Notes: generated by a model not told the origin, from the sequence alone. Shown: positions 1 through 9,097, counted from the stretch's first letter. The stretch: 64,000 nt of DNA from WTGU01 sp965200925 (GCA_965200925.1 OZ241738.1:1984001-2048000), one strand, 5' to 3'. A program made the numbers and translations.

Positions 1-227
1 GGGCGGGCCGGGACGCGCCGCTCCTCGCCCGTCACCAGCGCAACCGCGCCTGCCCCCTTCGCCGCGGCCACCCGATCGTAGACCTCGCGGGCGAGGAGGC
101 GGAGGGGGAAGCCCATCGTACCGGTGCGGTGGGCCAGCATGCGCTCGACCGCGAAATGGGTCTTGCCCGTGTTGGTCGGGCCGAGCAGCGCGACGACCGG
201 CGCGCCCTCGGCATCGTGCCGAACCAT
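1..227 (-). CDS. SUV3-like ATP-dependent helicase, N-terminal part (runs off left edge)
   Basis: Only the first 75 or so residues are in the window, read leftwards from an ATG at 225-227. They contain the Walker A motif GPTNTGKTH at about residues 15-23, followed by FPLRLLAREVYDRVAA. This pairing is typical of the SUV3/SUPV3L1-like helicases that alphaproteobacteria carry, which unwind RNA or DNA using ATP. The frame stays open upstream of the ATG, so a slightly earlier start is possible, but family members begin just before this motif. The gene diverges from htpG. The family call rests on this N-terminal motif only; the remaining domains lie outside the window. Confidence 0.7.
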   Translation of the reverse strand, partial: MVRHDAEGAPVVALLGPTNTGKTHFAVERMLAHRTGTMGFPLRLLAREVYDRVAAAKGAGAVALVTGEERRVPAR

Positions 228-286
228 GGCGGCAGAATCGGCAGCCGGGCCCGGTTTGGCAACCCCGACCGGAAGCCGCGAACCGC

Positions 287-320
287 CTTGAACCTTTCGC
301 GTGTCGGCCACATATAGCGC
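287..320 (+). promoter_or_regulatory. candidate heat-shock (sigma-32-like) promoter of htpG
   Basis: CTTGAA at 287-292 is followed, after 18 bases counted from CTTG, by CACATATAGC. This resembles the alphaproteobacterial sigma-32 pattern CTTG-N17/18-CYTATNT, with two mismatches in the second element. It lies about 30 bases before htpG, a classic heat-shock gene. The match is partial, and a plain housekeeping promoter (TTGAAC, 19-base spacer, TATAGC) reads equally well. Confidence 0.35.
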
Positions 321-349
321 CCCGTACCGCCGGCGGAGGGGAGGGGTCC

Positions 350-2260
350 ATGACCAAGACGGAGGGCGAGAGCCACGCATTCCAGGCCGAGGTCGGCAAG
401 CTGCTCGACCTGATGATCAATTCGCTCTACCGCGACAAGGAGATCTTCCTCAGGGAGCTGGTTTCCAACGCCGCGGACGCCTGCGACAAGCTGCGCTATT
501 CGGCGATCGCCCGGCCCGAGCTCATGGGCGACGACACGTCGCTCTCGGTGACGATCAAACCCGAGAAGAGGAAGCGCCTCCTGGTGGTCGCCGACAACGG
601 CATCGGCATGAGCCGTGACGAGCTGATCGAGAATCTGGGCACGATCGCGCGCTCCGGCACCGAGGCGTTCGTCAAGCGGATGGCGGAGGAAGGGGGCACC
701 GGAGGACGGGAGAACGAAGCGGCCGGGCTCATCGGCCAGTTCGGAGTCGGCTTCTATTCGGCCTTCATGGTCGCCGAGCGGGTCGAGGTCGCGACGCGCA
801 AGGCCGGCGAGGAGGAGGGCTGGTGCTGGCGCTCCGATGGCGCCGGATCGTTCTCCGTCGCGCCGGAGCCGGAGGCCGCACGGGGCACGCGGATCGCGCT
901 CCACCTGCGCAAGGACGCCGGCGAGTTCCTGGAGCCCGCGCGCCTGCGGACGGTCGTCAAGGCCTATTCCGACCATGTCGGCCTGCCGATCTGGCTCGAG
1001 AACCAGGACGGCCAGAAGGAAATGATCAACGAGGGCTCGGCCCTGTGGAGCCGCCCCCGGAACGAGATCGACGAGGCGCAGTACCGCGAGTTCTACCACC
1101 ACATCGCGCATATGCCGGGCGACCCGTGGCACACCATCCACCTTCGCGCCGAGGGGCGGATCGAATACACGGCGCTGCTCTTCGTTCCGGATTCCCGTCC
1201 CTTCGACCTGTTCGATCCGGCGCGGCAGCACCGGGTCAGACTCTACGTCAAGCGGGTCTTCATCACCGACGAATGCGAGGGGTTGATGCCCTCCTGGCTC
1301 CGCTTCATGCGGGGCGTGGTGGACACCAGCGACCTCGCGCTCAACGTCAGCCGCGAGACCCTGCAACACGACCCCATCCTGGCGAAGATCCGCGCCGGCC
1401 TGATCAAGCGCGTCTTCTCGGAACTCGGCAAGCGCGCCAAGAAGTCTCCGGAGGAGTACGGCGCGTTCTGGGAGAATTTCGGCGCGGTGCTGAAGGAGGG
1501 GCTCTACGAGGATGCGGAGCAGAAGGACCGGCTGCTGCCGCTGGTGCGCTTCCAATCGGTGGGGGGCGGCGACCGCTGGCTCTCGCTCGACGAGTACGTC
1601 GCGGCCATGCCGGAGGGGCAGGAGGCGATCTACTACGTGAGCGGCGAGGATGCGCGCGCGCTCCGCCGCAGCCCGCAGATCGAGGGGTTCAGGGCGCGCG
1701 AGATCGACGTCCTGCTCATGGCCGATCCGGTCGATCAATTCTGGCTGCCGGCCGTCGGCGCCTACGCGGAAAAGCCGCTCCGCTCGGTCACCCAAGGGGC
1801 GGCCGACCTGGACCGCTTCGCCGCCGCCGGCACAGGGAAGGACGGCGAGGCGTCGGAAAAGGACAAGGCGGCGCCGGGCGAGATGGACAAGCTGATCGCC
1901 CTGGTGAAGCTCACCCTGGGCGACGCGGTGAAGGACGTGCGCGCCTCCGAACGCCTGACCGACAGCCCGGTCTGCCTGGTCGCCGACGAAGGCGATCTCG
2001 ACATGCACCTGGAACGCCTGCTGCGCCAGCACAAGCAGGAGGTGCCGACGCAGAAGCGTGTGCTGGAGATCAACCCGTCGCACGACCTGACCCGCGCGCT
2101 CGCGGACATGGTGGGACGGAAGGGCGCCACCGACGCCCTCGAGGACGCCGCGCACCTGCTGATGGACCAAGCCCTCATCCTTGAAGGCGAGCCAGTGCCC
2201 GATCCGCCGGCCTTCACGAAGCGCCTCTCCGCCCTGGTCTCCCGCTCCCTCGCCCCCTGA
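350..2260 (+). CDS. htpG: molecular chaperone HtpG (Hsp90)
   Basis: This cytosolic Hsp90-family ATP-driven chaperone is 636 residues long, the normal size for HtpG. The N-terminal GHKL ATPase domain shows all hallmarks: EL(V)SNAADACDKLRY near residue 30, DNGIGM near residue 82 and the lid/glycine loop GQFGVGFYSAF near residue 127. The middle domain follows (RVFITDECEGLMPSWLRF), and the usual C-terminal dimerisation domain closes the protein. The ATG at 350 is preceded by a purine-rich GGAGGGGAGGGG. It stands alone on the plus strand, divergent from the helicase gene, and a possible heat-shock promoter precedes it. Confidence 0.97.
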   Translation: MTKTEGESHAFQAEVGKLLDLMINSLYRDKEIFLRELVSNAADACDKLRYSAIARPELMGDDTSLSVTIKPEKRKRLLVVADNGIGMSRDELIENLGTIARSGTEAFVKRMAEEGGTGGRENEAAGLIGQFGVGFYSAFMVAERVEVATRKAGEEEGWCWRSDGAGSFSVAPEPEAARGTRIALHLRKDAGEFLEPARLRTVVKAYSDHVGLPIWLENQDGQKEMINEGSALWSRPRNEIDEAQYREFYHHIAHMPGDPWHTIHLRAEGRIEYTALLFVPDSRPFDLFDPARQHRVRLYVKRVFITDECEGLMPSWLRFMRGVVDTSDLALNVSRETLQHDPILAKIRAGLIKRVFSELGKRAKKSPEEYGAFWENFGAVLKEGLYEDAEQKDRLLPLVRFQSVGGGDRWLSLDEYVAAMPEGQEAIYYVSGEDARALRRSPQIEGFRAREIDVLLMADPVDQFWLPAVGAYAEKPLRSVTQGAADLDRFAAAGTGKDGEASEKDKAAPGEMDKLIALVKLTLGDAVKDVRASERLTDSPVCLVADEGDLDMHLERLLRQHKQEVPTQKRVLEINPSHDLTRALADMVGRKGATDALEDAAHLLMDQALILEGEPVPDPPAFTKRLSALVSRSLAP

Positions 2261-2499
2261 CCTGCCGCTCGCCCGGGGAAGGGGGAACTGCTCGGGAGGC
2301 CGGTGCACAGAAATAGGGTGGGCGGAAGCGAACGGTGAACATCGCTTGACAGACGCCGAGGCGCCGCCCACCCTGCCGCACGCTGAATGCGGTGCCAAGC
2401 TGGGGCAGGTGCAGAAGATCGGCTTCCGGTGAGAGGTGGAGTGGGTGAAGGTGATAGAAGGGAAGTCGCATACCATCATCGCAAGGTGAGGAGAAAACG

Positions 2500-3522
2500 A
2501 TGTCCAGAGAGAAGCAATATTGGGGCTTTCGCGTCGATGTGGACAATCCCGACGTATACCCCGATTACTACAACACCGAGCTGAAGGAGAAGCAAGTACT
2601 CCGACAAGGTTGGGGTCATGAAAAGGGCCATAACCTCAGATGCGGGAATCGGGAAAATACCCCACGGGAATTGCGAGCTAATTTTCGCATGTACGATGAA
2701 GTCAAAATGGAAGACATCATATTGATTCCCCGCATACCGGAATGGGGGACCGTCACCATCGCAGAGGCAACAGAAGACTGGGACACTGGCTATCGGTTCG
2801 AAATCGATGAAGAAAAAGGTGATTACGGACACCAGTTTCCCGCGGAATGTCGCACACACTTCAGCCGCCATAACAAACATGTGAGCGAAGATGTTGCCAG
2901 CACTCTAAAATGCCGCTCTCGTTTCTGGAACATGAGCCACCGCAGAGAAGGCATAGAAAACCTTCTCGAGCAAGAGCCCACTGATCTCATCAACGACCAA
3001 GAGCGCAGAGACCGTTACGCCGATGCAATTCGACGTGCCATGGACTCTGTGAATGACGATATTGAGACCAAGATTCATGAAGAACTGCACAGCCAGTTCG
3101 CCAATATTGGTTGGGAATATGCCCTCGTAGAGGGCTTGAAGGCCTTGTTTCCATATTTTCAAGTTGAAAGGACCGGTGGCCCAAAAGAAAGCGAGCACGG
3201 AACGGACGTTCTCATTACCATGCCCAGCCCTCTGGAAAGCGTGCAATACGGCATTGCCATGCAGGTCAAGGATTGGAAAGGCGTCTTTAGCAACATAGGT
3301 GGCGCGATAACGCAGCTTCAGAAGGCAGATAAGGGCTGGAAAAAGGATCGGGATCTTCGCATCGTCGAGAAAATCGTTATTGTGACGGAAGCCAAGCCAC
3401 CTGAAGGCTTAAAACTAAGTGAAATCGAGCGCGAGAACGGCATCAAAATCTTGCATTCCGATGAGCTGAAGAAACTTCTTCGCCGCATGGCCCTGGTCAC
3501 TGCCGCCACGATGGACGAATAA
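2500..3522 (+). CDS. restriction-endonuclease-like protein (Mrr-type nuclease with N-terminal PUA/EVE-like region)
   Basis: This 340-residue protein is preceded by a good ribosome site (GAGGAG). The C-terminal half, about residues 195-330, looks like an Mrr/PD-(D/E)XK nuclease: HGTD at about residue 235, then AMQVKDW at about 254-259, giving the D...Q-x-K active-site pattern. The N-terminal part (about 5-150) includes DIILIPRIPEWGTVTIAEA and a GDYGH-FPAE block, which suggests a small beta-barrel of the PUA/EVE-like kind often used to sense modified bases. A modification-dependent nuclease is therefore plausible, but the barrel assignment is inference. The gene is clearly richer in A/T than its neighbours and has no adjacent methylase, which suggests horizontal gain. 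Confidence 0.65.
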   Translation: MSREKQYWGFRVDVDNPDVYPDYYNTELKEKQVLRQGWGHEKGHNLRCGNRENTPRELRANFRMYDEVKMEDIILIPRIPEWGTVTIAEATEDWDTGYRFEIDEEKGDYGHQFPAECRTHFSRHNKHVSEDVASTLKCRSRFWNMSHRREGIENLLEQEPTDLINDQERRDRYADAIRRAMDSVNDDIETKIHEELHSQFANIGWEYALVEGLKALFPYFQVERTGGPKESEHGTDVLITMPSPLESVQYGIAMQVKDWKGVFSNIGGAITQLQKADKGWKKDRDLRIVEKIVIVTEAKPPEGLKLSEIERENGIKILHSDELKKLLRRMALVTAATMDE

Positions 3523-3554
3523 GCACGGTCTGGGACGAACTAAACGCTCGCCCC

Positions 3555-3996
3555 ATGCGTCATGAGCGCATCGCCGATCTACTGCGTCTCGCCATCCTGT
3601 TGCAAGGGCGGCGGAGCGGGATGACGACCGGGAGTATCTGCAAGGAGTTCGCCGTCAAGCCGCCGCACGGCGGAGAGGATGCAGGATGCGGTCGAGACCG
3701 CCTTCGGGGCACTGGAGGTGGTGGAGCGCGGCGATGGGCGGCAGCGCTATTGGCGGCTGGAATCCCGCCCCGTGGCGCCGCTGGTGCGCTTCTCGACCCA
3801 GGAGGGGGCGGACTTGGCCTGGGCGGCCGATGCCATCAAGCGCAACGGCCTGCTCTTCCGCGCCGAACCCCTGGACGCGCTGGTCGACAAGCTCACCGCC
3901 CTGTCGCACCCTCGTTCAGGGACCGAGCCCTCCGGGCTCGCATGCGCGCGGCGGAGAAAACGCCGGCCCGGAGACTCAAGCATACCGGGTCGATAG
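3555..3996 (+). pseudogene. WYL-type HTH transcriptional regulator, frameshifted and truncated
   Basis: The first frame reads MRHERIADLLRLAILLQG and GSICKEFAVK, which is the start of the DeoR/WYL-type winged helix. At about 3657-3662 the continuation moves by one base, to RRTAERMQDAVETAFGALEV and RYWRLESRPVAPLVRFS. Together the two frames reconstruct the usual EFAVSRRTAERMRDA recognition-helix region of these regulators. After about residue 115 (LVDKLTAL) the sequence stops resembling the family and the ligand-binding WYL domain is missing. A frameshift plus loss of the C-terminal half makes this a decayed gene. It sits between the A/T-rich nuclease and tRNA-Gln, so it may have been cut by an insertion or deletion there. 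Confidence 0.7.
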
Positions 3997-4068
3997 GGCG
4001 CGCGCTCAAAGGGCCGTCGCCCCGCCCGCTTCCGCGCCGCGGCGGCCCGTGGTAAAAGGCGGCCCGCG

Positions 4069-4142
4069 TGGGGCGTGGCCAAGCGGTAAGGCAACGGGTT
4101 TTGGTCCCGTGATCCCAGGTTCGAATCCTGGCGCCCCAGCCA
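4069..4142 (+). tRNA. tRNA-Gln (anticodon TTG)
   Basis: The acceptor arm TGGGGCG (4069-4075) pairs with CGCCCCA (4132-4138), followed by discriminator G and an encoded CCA (4140-4142). The anticodon loop contains TTTTGGT, giving anticodon TTG (reads CAA, Gln). The T arm contains the standard GGTTCGAATCC. The D arm reads GTGGCCAAGCGGTAAGGC. All parts are intact. No integrase or duplicated 3' end is visible beside it. Confidence 0.96.
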
Positions 4143-4194
4143 CGCCTTCCGCCGACAAGAGAGGAGCGCGTTCGATCCCCGACCGCCGCGCCCC

Positions 4195-5547
4195 ATGATC
4201 CCGCGCTACTCCCGCCCGGAAATGGCGGAAATCTGGGCACCGCGGACCAGGTTCGCCATCTGGCTCGAGATCGAACGTCATGCACTCGACGCCCAGGTGG
4301 CGCTGGGCCAGGTGCCTGCGGAGGCCGCGCGTGCGCTCGCCGGGGCGATACGCGCGAACCGCGACGCCATCCTCGACCCGGCGAGGATCGAAGCGATCGA
4401 GCGCGAGACGCGCCACGACGTGATCGCCTTCCTCACCAATCTCGCGGAGCATGTCGGGCCGGAGGCGCGGTTCATCCACCGGGGCCTCACCTCGTCGGAC
4501 GTTCTCGATACCTGCCTCGCCGTGCAGCTCGACCGCGCCGGCGCCTTGCTGGAAGGCGGCGTTTCGGCGGTGGCCGCCGCGCTCGAACGCCGCGCCTTCG
4601 AACACAAGGAGACGCTCTGCATCGGGAGAAGCCACGGCATCCACGCCGAACCCACCAGCTTCGGCCTCAAGCTGGCGGGGCACTACGCCGAATTCGCCCG
4701 TGCCCGCGAGCGGTTGAAGGCGGCGCGGCGCGAGATCGCGACCTGCGCCATCTCGGGGCCGGTCGGGAGCTTCGCCAGCGTCGATCCGGCCGTCGAGGCC
4801 CATGTCGCCGAGAAATTGGGCCTCACGCCGGAGCCGGTCTCCACCCAGGTCATCCCGCGCGACCGCCACGCGGCGTTCTTCGCGGTGCTCGGCGTCGTCG
4901 CCGGCGCGGTCGAGCGCCTGGCGACCGAGATCCGGCATTTGCAGCGGAGCGAGGTGCGCGAGGCGGCAGAGGCGTTCGGCCAGGGCCAGAAAGGCTCCTC
5001 GGCGATGCCCCACAAGAAGAACCCGATCCTGAGCGAGAATCTGACCGGGCTTTCCCGCATCGTCCGCGCGGCCGTGGCGCCGGCGCTCGAAAACATCGTG
5101 CTCTGGCACGAGCGGGACATCACCCATTCCTCGGTCGAGCGGGTCTTCGCGCCCGACGCGACCATCGCGCTCGATTTCGCGCTGGCCCGGCTTGCCGCCG
5201 TGGTCGACGGACTCGCGGTGGACCCGGCCGCCATGCGGCGCAACCTCGAAAGCCTGGGCGGGCTCGTCCACAGCCAGCGCATCCTGCTGGCGCTGGTGGA
5301 GCGTGGGCTCGCGCGTGAGAACGCTTACGGCATCGTGCAGGAGATCGCGCTCGAAACCTGGGAGACCGGCGGTGATTTCGAAGCGGCGCTCGTCGCCGAT
5401 TCACGGGTCTCCGCCGTGCTTGAACCCGCGGCGCTCGCCGCACTCATGGCGCCGGAGACCTATCTGGCTCATGTCGATACCATCTTCCGGCGTGTGTTCG
5501 GACGAACCCGGGCGGGACAAGGCAAACGAAGGAGTCGAAGCTCATGA
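4195..5547 (+). CDS. purB: adenylosuccinate lyase
   Basis: This enzyme cleaves adenylosuccinate to AMP and SAICAR to AICAR, both releasing fumarate, in purine synthesis. The protein is 450 residues long, slightly above the usual 430-435. The fumarase/aspartase superfamily signature GSSAMPHKKNP lies near residues 266-276. Two other conserved blocks are present: TSSDVLDT near residue 100 and GRSHGIHAEPTSFG near residue 145, holding the catalytic histidine. Its stop overlaps the ATG of the next SDR gene as ATGA (5544-5547), so the two are probably translationally coupled. That is an uncommon partner for purB. Confidence 0.96.
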   Translation: MIPRYSRPEMAEIWAPRTRFAIWLEIERHALDAQVALGQVPAEAARALAGAIRANRDAILDPARIEAIERETRHDVIAFLTNLAEHVGPEARFIHRGLTSSDVLDTCLAVQLDRAGALLEGGVSAVAAALERRAFEHKETLCIGRSHGIHAEPTSFGLKLAGHYAEFARARERLKAARREIATCAISGPVGSFASVDPAVEAHVAEKLGLTPEPVSTQVIPRDRHAAFFAVLGVVAGAVERLATEIRHLQRSEVREAAEAFGQGQKGSSAMPHKKNPILSENLTGLSRIVRAAVAPALENIVLWHERDITHSSVERVFAPDATIALDFALARLAAVVDGLAVDPAAMRRNLESLGGLVHSQRILLALVERGLARENAYGIVQEIALETWETGGDFEAALVADSRVSAVLEPAALAALMAPETYLAHVDTIFRRVFGRTRAGQGKRRSRSS

Positions 5548-6290
5548 TCGAAATGCGGGACCACATCGCCGTCGTCACCGGCGCCGGCAGCGGCTTCGGA
5601 GAAGCCACCGCCGTCCGGCTCGCCAAGGAGGGAATCCCGATCCTGTGCCAGGACATCGACGAGACCAATGCCCGGCGGACGGCGGACAAAGTCCGTGCCG
5701 GCCAGGGGCGCGCGGAGTCGATCGGCGGCGATGTCGCGAACGAAGCCGACGTCAAGGCCATGTTCGCGGCCTGTCGCGAGTCCTTCGGCGATTGCACCCT
5801 GCTCTTCGCCAATGCCGGCTACGCCCATCAGGCGCCGTTCGCCGACATTTCGGTCGAGGATTTCGACCGCATGGTGGCGGTGCATCTGCGTGGCGTCTTC
5901 CTGTGTGACCGCGAGGCGCTCGGCCCGATGCTGGAGAAGGGCGAGGGCGTGATCGTCAACACCGCCTCCCAGCTCGGCCAGAAGGGCGGGCCCGAACTCG
6001 CGCATTACGCGGCGGCGAAGGCCGGCATCATCGGCCTCACCAAGTCGCTCGCGCTTGAAGTGTCGAGCCGCGGCGTGCGGGTCAACGCCGTCGCCCCCGG
6101 CCCGTGCAACACCGCCATCCTCGACGACATCTCCAAGGAGTGGCAGAAGGCCAAGGCCGCCGAGCTCCCGCTCGGGCGCTTCGGCGAGGCGTGGGAAATC
6201 GCCGAAACGGTGGCCTTTCTCGCGGGCCCCGGTGGCGCGATCTACGTCGGCCAGACCTTCGGCGCGAATTCGGGCGACGTCATGTTCTGA
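5544..6290 (+). CDS. SDR-family NAD(P)-dependent oxidoreductase
   Basis: This 248-residue short-chain dehydrogenase has the Rossmann motif TGAGSGFG at about residues 12-19. The NAG-type strand motif is ANAGY. The catalytic set is a Ser in NTASQLG followed by HYAAAKAG (Y-x3-K). The cofactor is NAD(H) or NADP(H); the substrate cannot be read from sequence. It overlaps purB by four bases (ATGA), so it is probably translated from the same message. It faces the convergent methyltransferase-nuclease gene across 24 bases. Confidence 0.9.
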   Translation: MIEMRDHIAVVTGAGSGFGEATAVRLAKEGIPILCQDIDETNARRTADKVRAGQGRAESIGGDVANEADVKAMFAACRESFGDCTLLFANAGYAHQAPFADISVEDFDRMVAVHLRGVFLCDREALGPMLEKGEGVIVNTASQLGQKGGPELAHYAAAKAGIIGLTKSLALEVSSRGVRVNAVAPGPCNTAILDDISKEWQKAKAAELPLGRFGEAWEIAETVAFLAGPGGAIYVGQTFGANSGDVMF

Positions 6291-6314
6291 GGATCGCCGG
6301 AACGGCGACGGCCC

Positions 6315-7697
6315 TCACGTCGCCTTGGGCATGATGGGCGCACGGCCCTCGAAATAGTCCTCGACCGTGTAGATCTGCACCACCGGGGCGTCCAGGAAGC
6401 GGCCCGTGCTGGCGGCGGCGTCGCGCGTGCGCGGGGTCACGCGCCCGGCGAAGCAGATGAAGACTCCCATGTCGGCCCCGGCCTGCTGGCGCGCACCGTT
6501 GAAGGCCTGCACATCCCCCGGCCCGGTGGCGCCGCCCTTCACCTGGCTCACGATGTCCACGAAGCGGCCCTTGCGGATGGCGATGCGCCCGCGCCCGTCG
6601 ATCCCTCCGTCGCCTCGCTGCCTGCGATTGGGCTCCATGCCGTCCACCAGCGCCGCCGCCCACCGCTCGAAGCGGGAGGCGTCCTGACCGGCCAGCGTCC
6701 TGGCGTCCTCGGCGGTCTTGGGCATGCCGAGGAACGCCACATCCTCCCACAGACGGTCGAAGTGGCCGCGCAGGCGCCGCTCGATCACCTTGCAGGCGTT
6801 GACGCACATGTCGATGCCGATCCAGCGTCGGCGCAGCGCCTGGGCGGCGTGGAGGGTGGTGCCGCCGCCGCAGAACGGGTCCAGCACCACGTCACCCTCG
6901 CGGGAGCTCGCCTTCACGATCCGCTCCAGCAGCGCCAGTGGCTTCTGCGTCGGGTAACCCACGCGCTCCTTGGCCCTATTGTTTATCGACGGTATGTCCC
7001 ACACGTCGGTCACACCCTTCAGTCGTCCAGCCATCTTGTCTGACGTTGCCGGCTCTTGTGGCTTGTCGAAATGCCAACCGCGCCCCTTCGTGTAAAAGAG
7101 CACTACGTCATGTTTCTTCGACCAACATTTCCGGGAGGATCCCCCCAGTCCGTATTTCCACACGATCTCGTTGCGGAAGTTGGGGCGGTCGAAGAGCGCG
7201 TCCATGAGCACCTTGAGGTAGTGGCTCATGGTCGGGTCGCAATGGAGATAGATCGAGCCGGCAGGCTTGAGCACGCGACGGCATTCGGCAAGTCGGTTGG
7301 CCATGTAGGCGAGATAGGCGAGCGCCGGCCCCTCGCCCAGGATGCGCCGCAGGCCCTCCATGACAGGCGCGGTCTCCACCCGCCCGGCGACCTCGTGGAA
7401 GTCGTCCACTGCCTCGTGCCAGCGCCAAGTATCTTTGAAGGCGATCCACTGCGCGCCGCCGATGAAGGCGTTGTAGAGCCGCTTCGAGTTGAAGGGCGGG
7501 TCGAGATAGATCAGGTCGACGTCTTCGTCGGCCACATCCTCGCGCATGACGTCCAGGCAGTCGCCGAAGTAGAGGCGGTTCGGGCGGCAGCGGGGTTCCG
7601 CGGCGGTGCGTGCGGCCTTCTGTCGCTTGCGCCGGCGCAGGTTCTCCCGCAGCGCGGCGGCGAGGCGCGCCTCGCGGTCAGGGCGCCTACCGGCCAA
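6315..7697 (-). CDS. fused DNA methyltransferase - Mrr-like endonuclease
   Basis: One 460-residue protein joins two activities. Residues about 40-330 form a beta-class amino-methyltransferase: DPPFNS at 66-71 (motif IV) comes before the SAM-binding block DPFCGGGTTL at about 268-277 (motif I), with YPTQKPLALLERI just ahead of it. DPPF most often means adenine-N6. Residues about 355-455 form a nuclease-like domain with GGIDGRG near 365 and SQVKGG at 383-388, the D...Q-x-K pattern of Mrr-type enzymes, ending in a VQIYTVEDYF strand. This resembles a compact type IIG-like or self-modifying restriction enzyme, although the separate specificity domain seems small. Its start overlaps the amidase 3' end by 11 bases, so it shares the message of a catabolic operon. 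Confidence 0.82.
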   Translation of the reverse strand: MAGRRPDREARLAAALRENLRRRKRQKAARTAAEPRCRPNRLYFGDCLDVMREDVADEDVDLIYLDPPFNSKRLYNAFIGGAQWIAFKDTWRWHEAVDDFHEVAGRVETAPVMEGLRRILGEGPALAYLAYMANRLAECRRVLKPAGSIYLHCDPTMSHYLKVLMDALFDRPNFRNEIVWKYGLGGSSRKCWSKKHDVVLFYTKGRGWHFDKPQEPATSDKMAGRLKGVTDVWDIPSINNRAKERVGYPTQKPLALLERIVKASSREGDVVLDPFCGGGTTLHAAQALRRRWIGIDMCVNACKVIERRLRGHFDRLWEDVAFLGMPKTAEDARTLAGQDASRFERWAAALVDGMEPNRRQRGDGGIDGRGRIAIRKGRFVDIVSQVKGGATGPGDVQAFNGARQQAGADMGVFICFAGRVTPRTRDAAASTGRFLDAPVVQIYTVEDYFEGRAPIMPKAT

Positions 7698-9084
7698 GGC
7701 CGGGCCGCTTGTCCGCCCAGGGCGCCGCTTCCTCGAACGCCGCGGCGGCGCGCAGAATATCGACCTCGCGGTTGATCCGCCCGACCATTTGCAGGCCGAC
7801 CGGAAGCCCGCCTTCGGTGAAGCCGGCCGGAATCGAGGCGGCCGGCTGCCCCGTCAGGTTGAACGGATAAGTGTAGTAGACCCAGGAGACGATGTTGCGG
7901 GCCTCGCGGCCGGGCGGCGTGTCGCGGCTCACGCCAAACGCGGCGCAAGGCAGCGTTGGCGACAGCAGCAGGTCGTAGCCCTCGAAGAACCGCCGCACGG
8001 TTTCACGGAGCTCGTAGCGCGCGAAGACCTGAACGAAGAAGTCGGTCATCGAACGATCGAGGCCGGTACTCAGAGTCCCGACCACGCTCCGGTCGAGTTG
8101 GTCGGGCGCATCAGCCATCAGGTCCTTCAGCTTGGTTCCGATGCCGCCATAGAACTCGGCCATCCAGATCTCGACCGGGTCGGAATCGAACACGCCTTCG
8201 ACCGGCTCGACCGTGCAGCCGAGCGATTCGAACCGCCGCGCAGCGGCTTCGCAGACGGCGACGACGTCGGTATCGGGCGCCGCGTAGCCGAGAGTCGGAC
8301 TCCAGGCGATCCGCAAGCCCTTCGCCCCCCGGTCGCAGGCGGCGAGGAAATCGGGCACCGGCTCCGCGACGCTGAAGGCGTCCCGCGGGTCGTGCCCGGC
8401 CATGACGCCGAGCAGCAGCGCGGCATCGCGCACCGTGCGCGCGAGCGCGCCGACGTGGGAGAGCGTCGGCGCGGCCGAAACCGGGAAGATCGGCACCCGT
8501 GCGAACTGCGCCTTGATGCCGAACAGGCCGCAGAGCGCCGCCGGAATGCGGACGGAGCCGCCGCCGTCCGTGCCCAGGGCGAACGGCGTGAGGCCGGCGG
8601 CGACGCTCGCCGCGGCGCCCCCGCTGGAGCCGCCCGGGGTCCTGGACAAATCCCACGGGTTGCGCGTGATTCCGGTGAGGGGGCTGTCGCAGACCGCCTT
8701 GCAGCCGAACTCGCTGGTCGTCGTCTTGCCGACGATGCAACCGCCGGCCCGTTTGATCCGTTCCACCGACGGCGCGTCGAAATCCACCACGTTGTCGGCG
8801 AACGGCCGGGAGCCGAAGGTCCAGGGCACCCCCGCCATGGCCACCAAGTCCTTGACCGAGACGGGAAGGCCGCCGAGTGCTGCCGCCTCGCCCCTGGCGT
8901 GCGCGTCTTCCTGAGCGCGCGCCGCTTCGAGGGCCAGTTCCGGGGTCCGCGTCACGAAGGCGTTGATCTCCGGCTCCAGCGCGTCCTGGCGGGCCAGCGT
9001 GTCCTCTGCCAGCTCGACCGGCGAAATCGCGCGGGCCGCCAGCAAGGCCTTCAATTCCAGCGCCGTCATGTATGCGAAGCTCAT
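7687..9084 (-). CDS. amidase (amidase-signature family)
   Basis: This 465-residue hydrolase of the GatA/amidase-signature family hydrolyses carboxamides to acid and ammonia. The Ser-cisSer-Lys triad is visible: Lys in LPVSVKD near residue 77, the cis-Ser in TPGGSSGGAA near 153, and the nucleophile in GTDGGGSVRIPAA near 178. No gatC or gatB lies nearby, so a catabolic amidase is more likely than the tRNA amidotransferase subunit. It follows the GTPase gene by 13 bases and overlaps the fused methyltransferase-nuclease gene. The substrate is not readable; the cyclase upstream suggests breakdown of a cyclic amide or a related nitrogen compound. Confidence 0.9.
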   Translation of the reverse strand: MSFAYMTALELKALLAARAISPVELAEDTLARQDALEPEINAFVTRTPELALEAARAQEDAHARGEAAALGGLPVSVKDLVAMAGVPWTFGSRPFADNVVDFDAPSVERIKRAGGCIVGKTTTSEFGCKAVCDSPLTGITRNPWDLSRTPGGSSGGAAASVAAGLTPFALGTDGGGSVRIPAALCGLFGIKAQFARVPIFPVSAAPTLSHVGALARTVRDAALLLGVMAGHDPRDAFSVAEPVPDFLAACDRGAKGLRIAWSPTLGYAAPDTDVVAVCEAAARRFESLGCTVEPVEGVFDSDPVEIWMAEFYGGIGTKLKDLMADAPDQLDRSVVGTLSTGLDRSMTDFFVQVFARYELRETVRRFFEGYDLLLSPTLPCAAFGVSRDTPPGREARNIVSWVYYTYPFNLTGQPAASIPAGFTEGGLPVGLQMVGRINREVDILRAAAAFEEAAPWADKRPGLGR

Positions 9085-9097
9085 CGTGCGCTCCCGA

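Noticed and set aside
32..2479. Very long open frame on the minus strand opposite htpG
   Set aside because: Its sequence is Arg/Leu/Gly-rich without family motifs, and htpG on the other strand is unmistakable; it is a by-product of high GC content.
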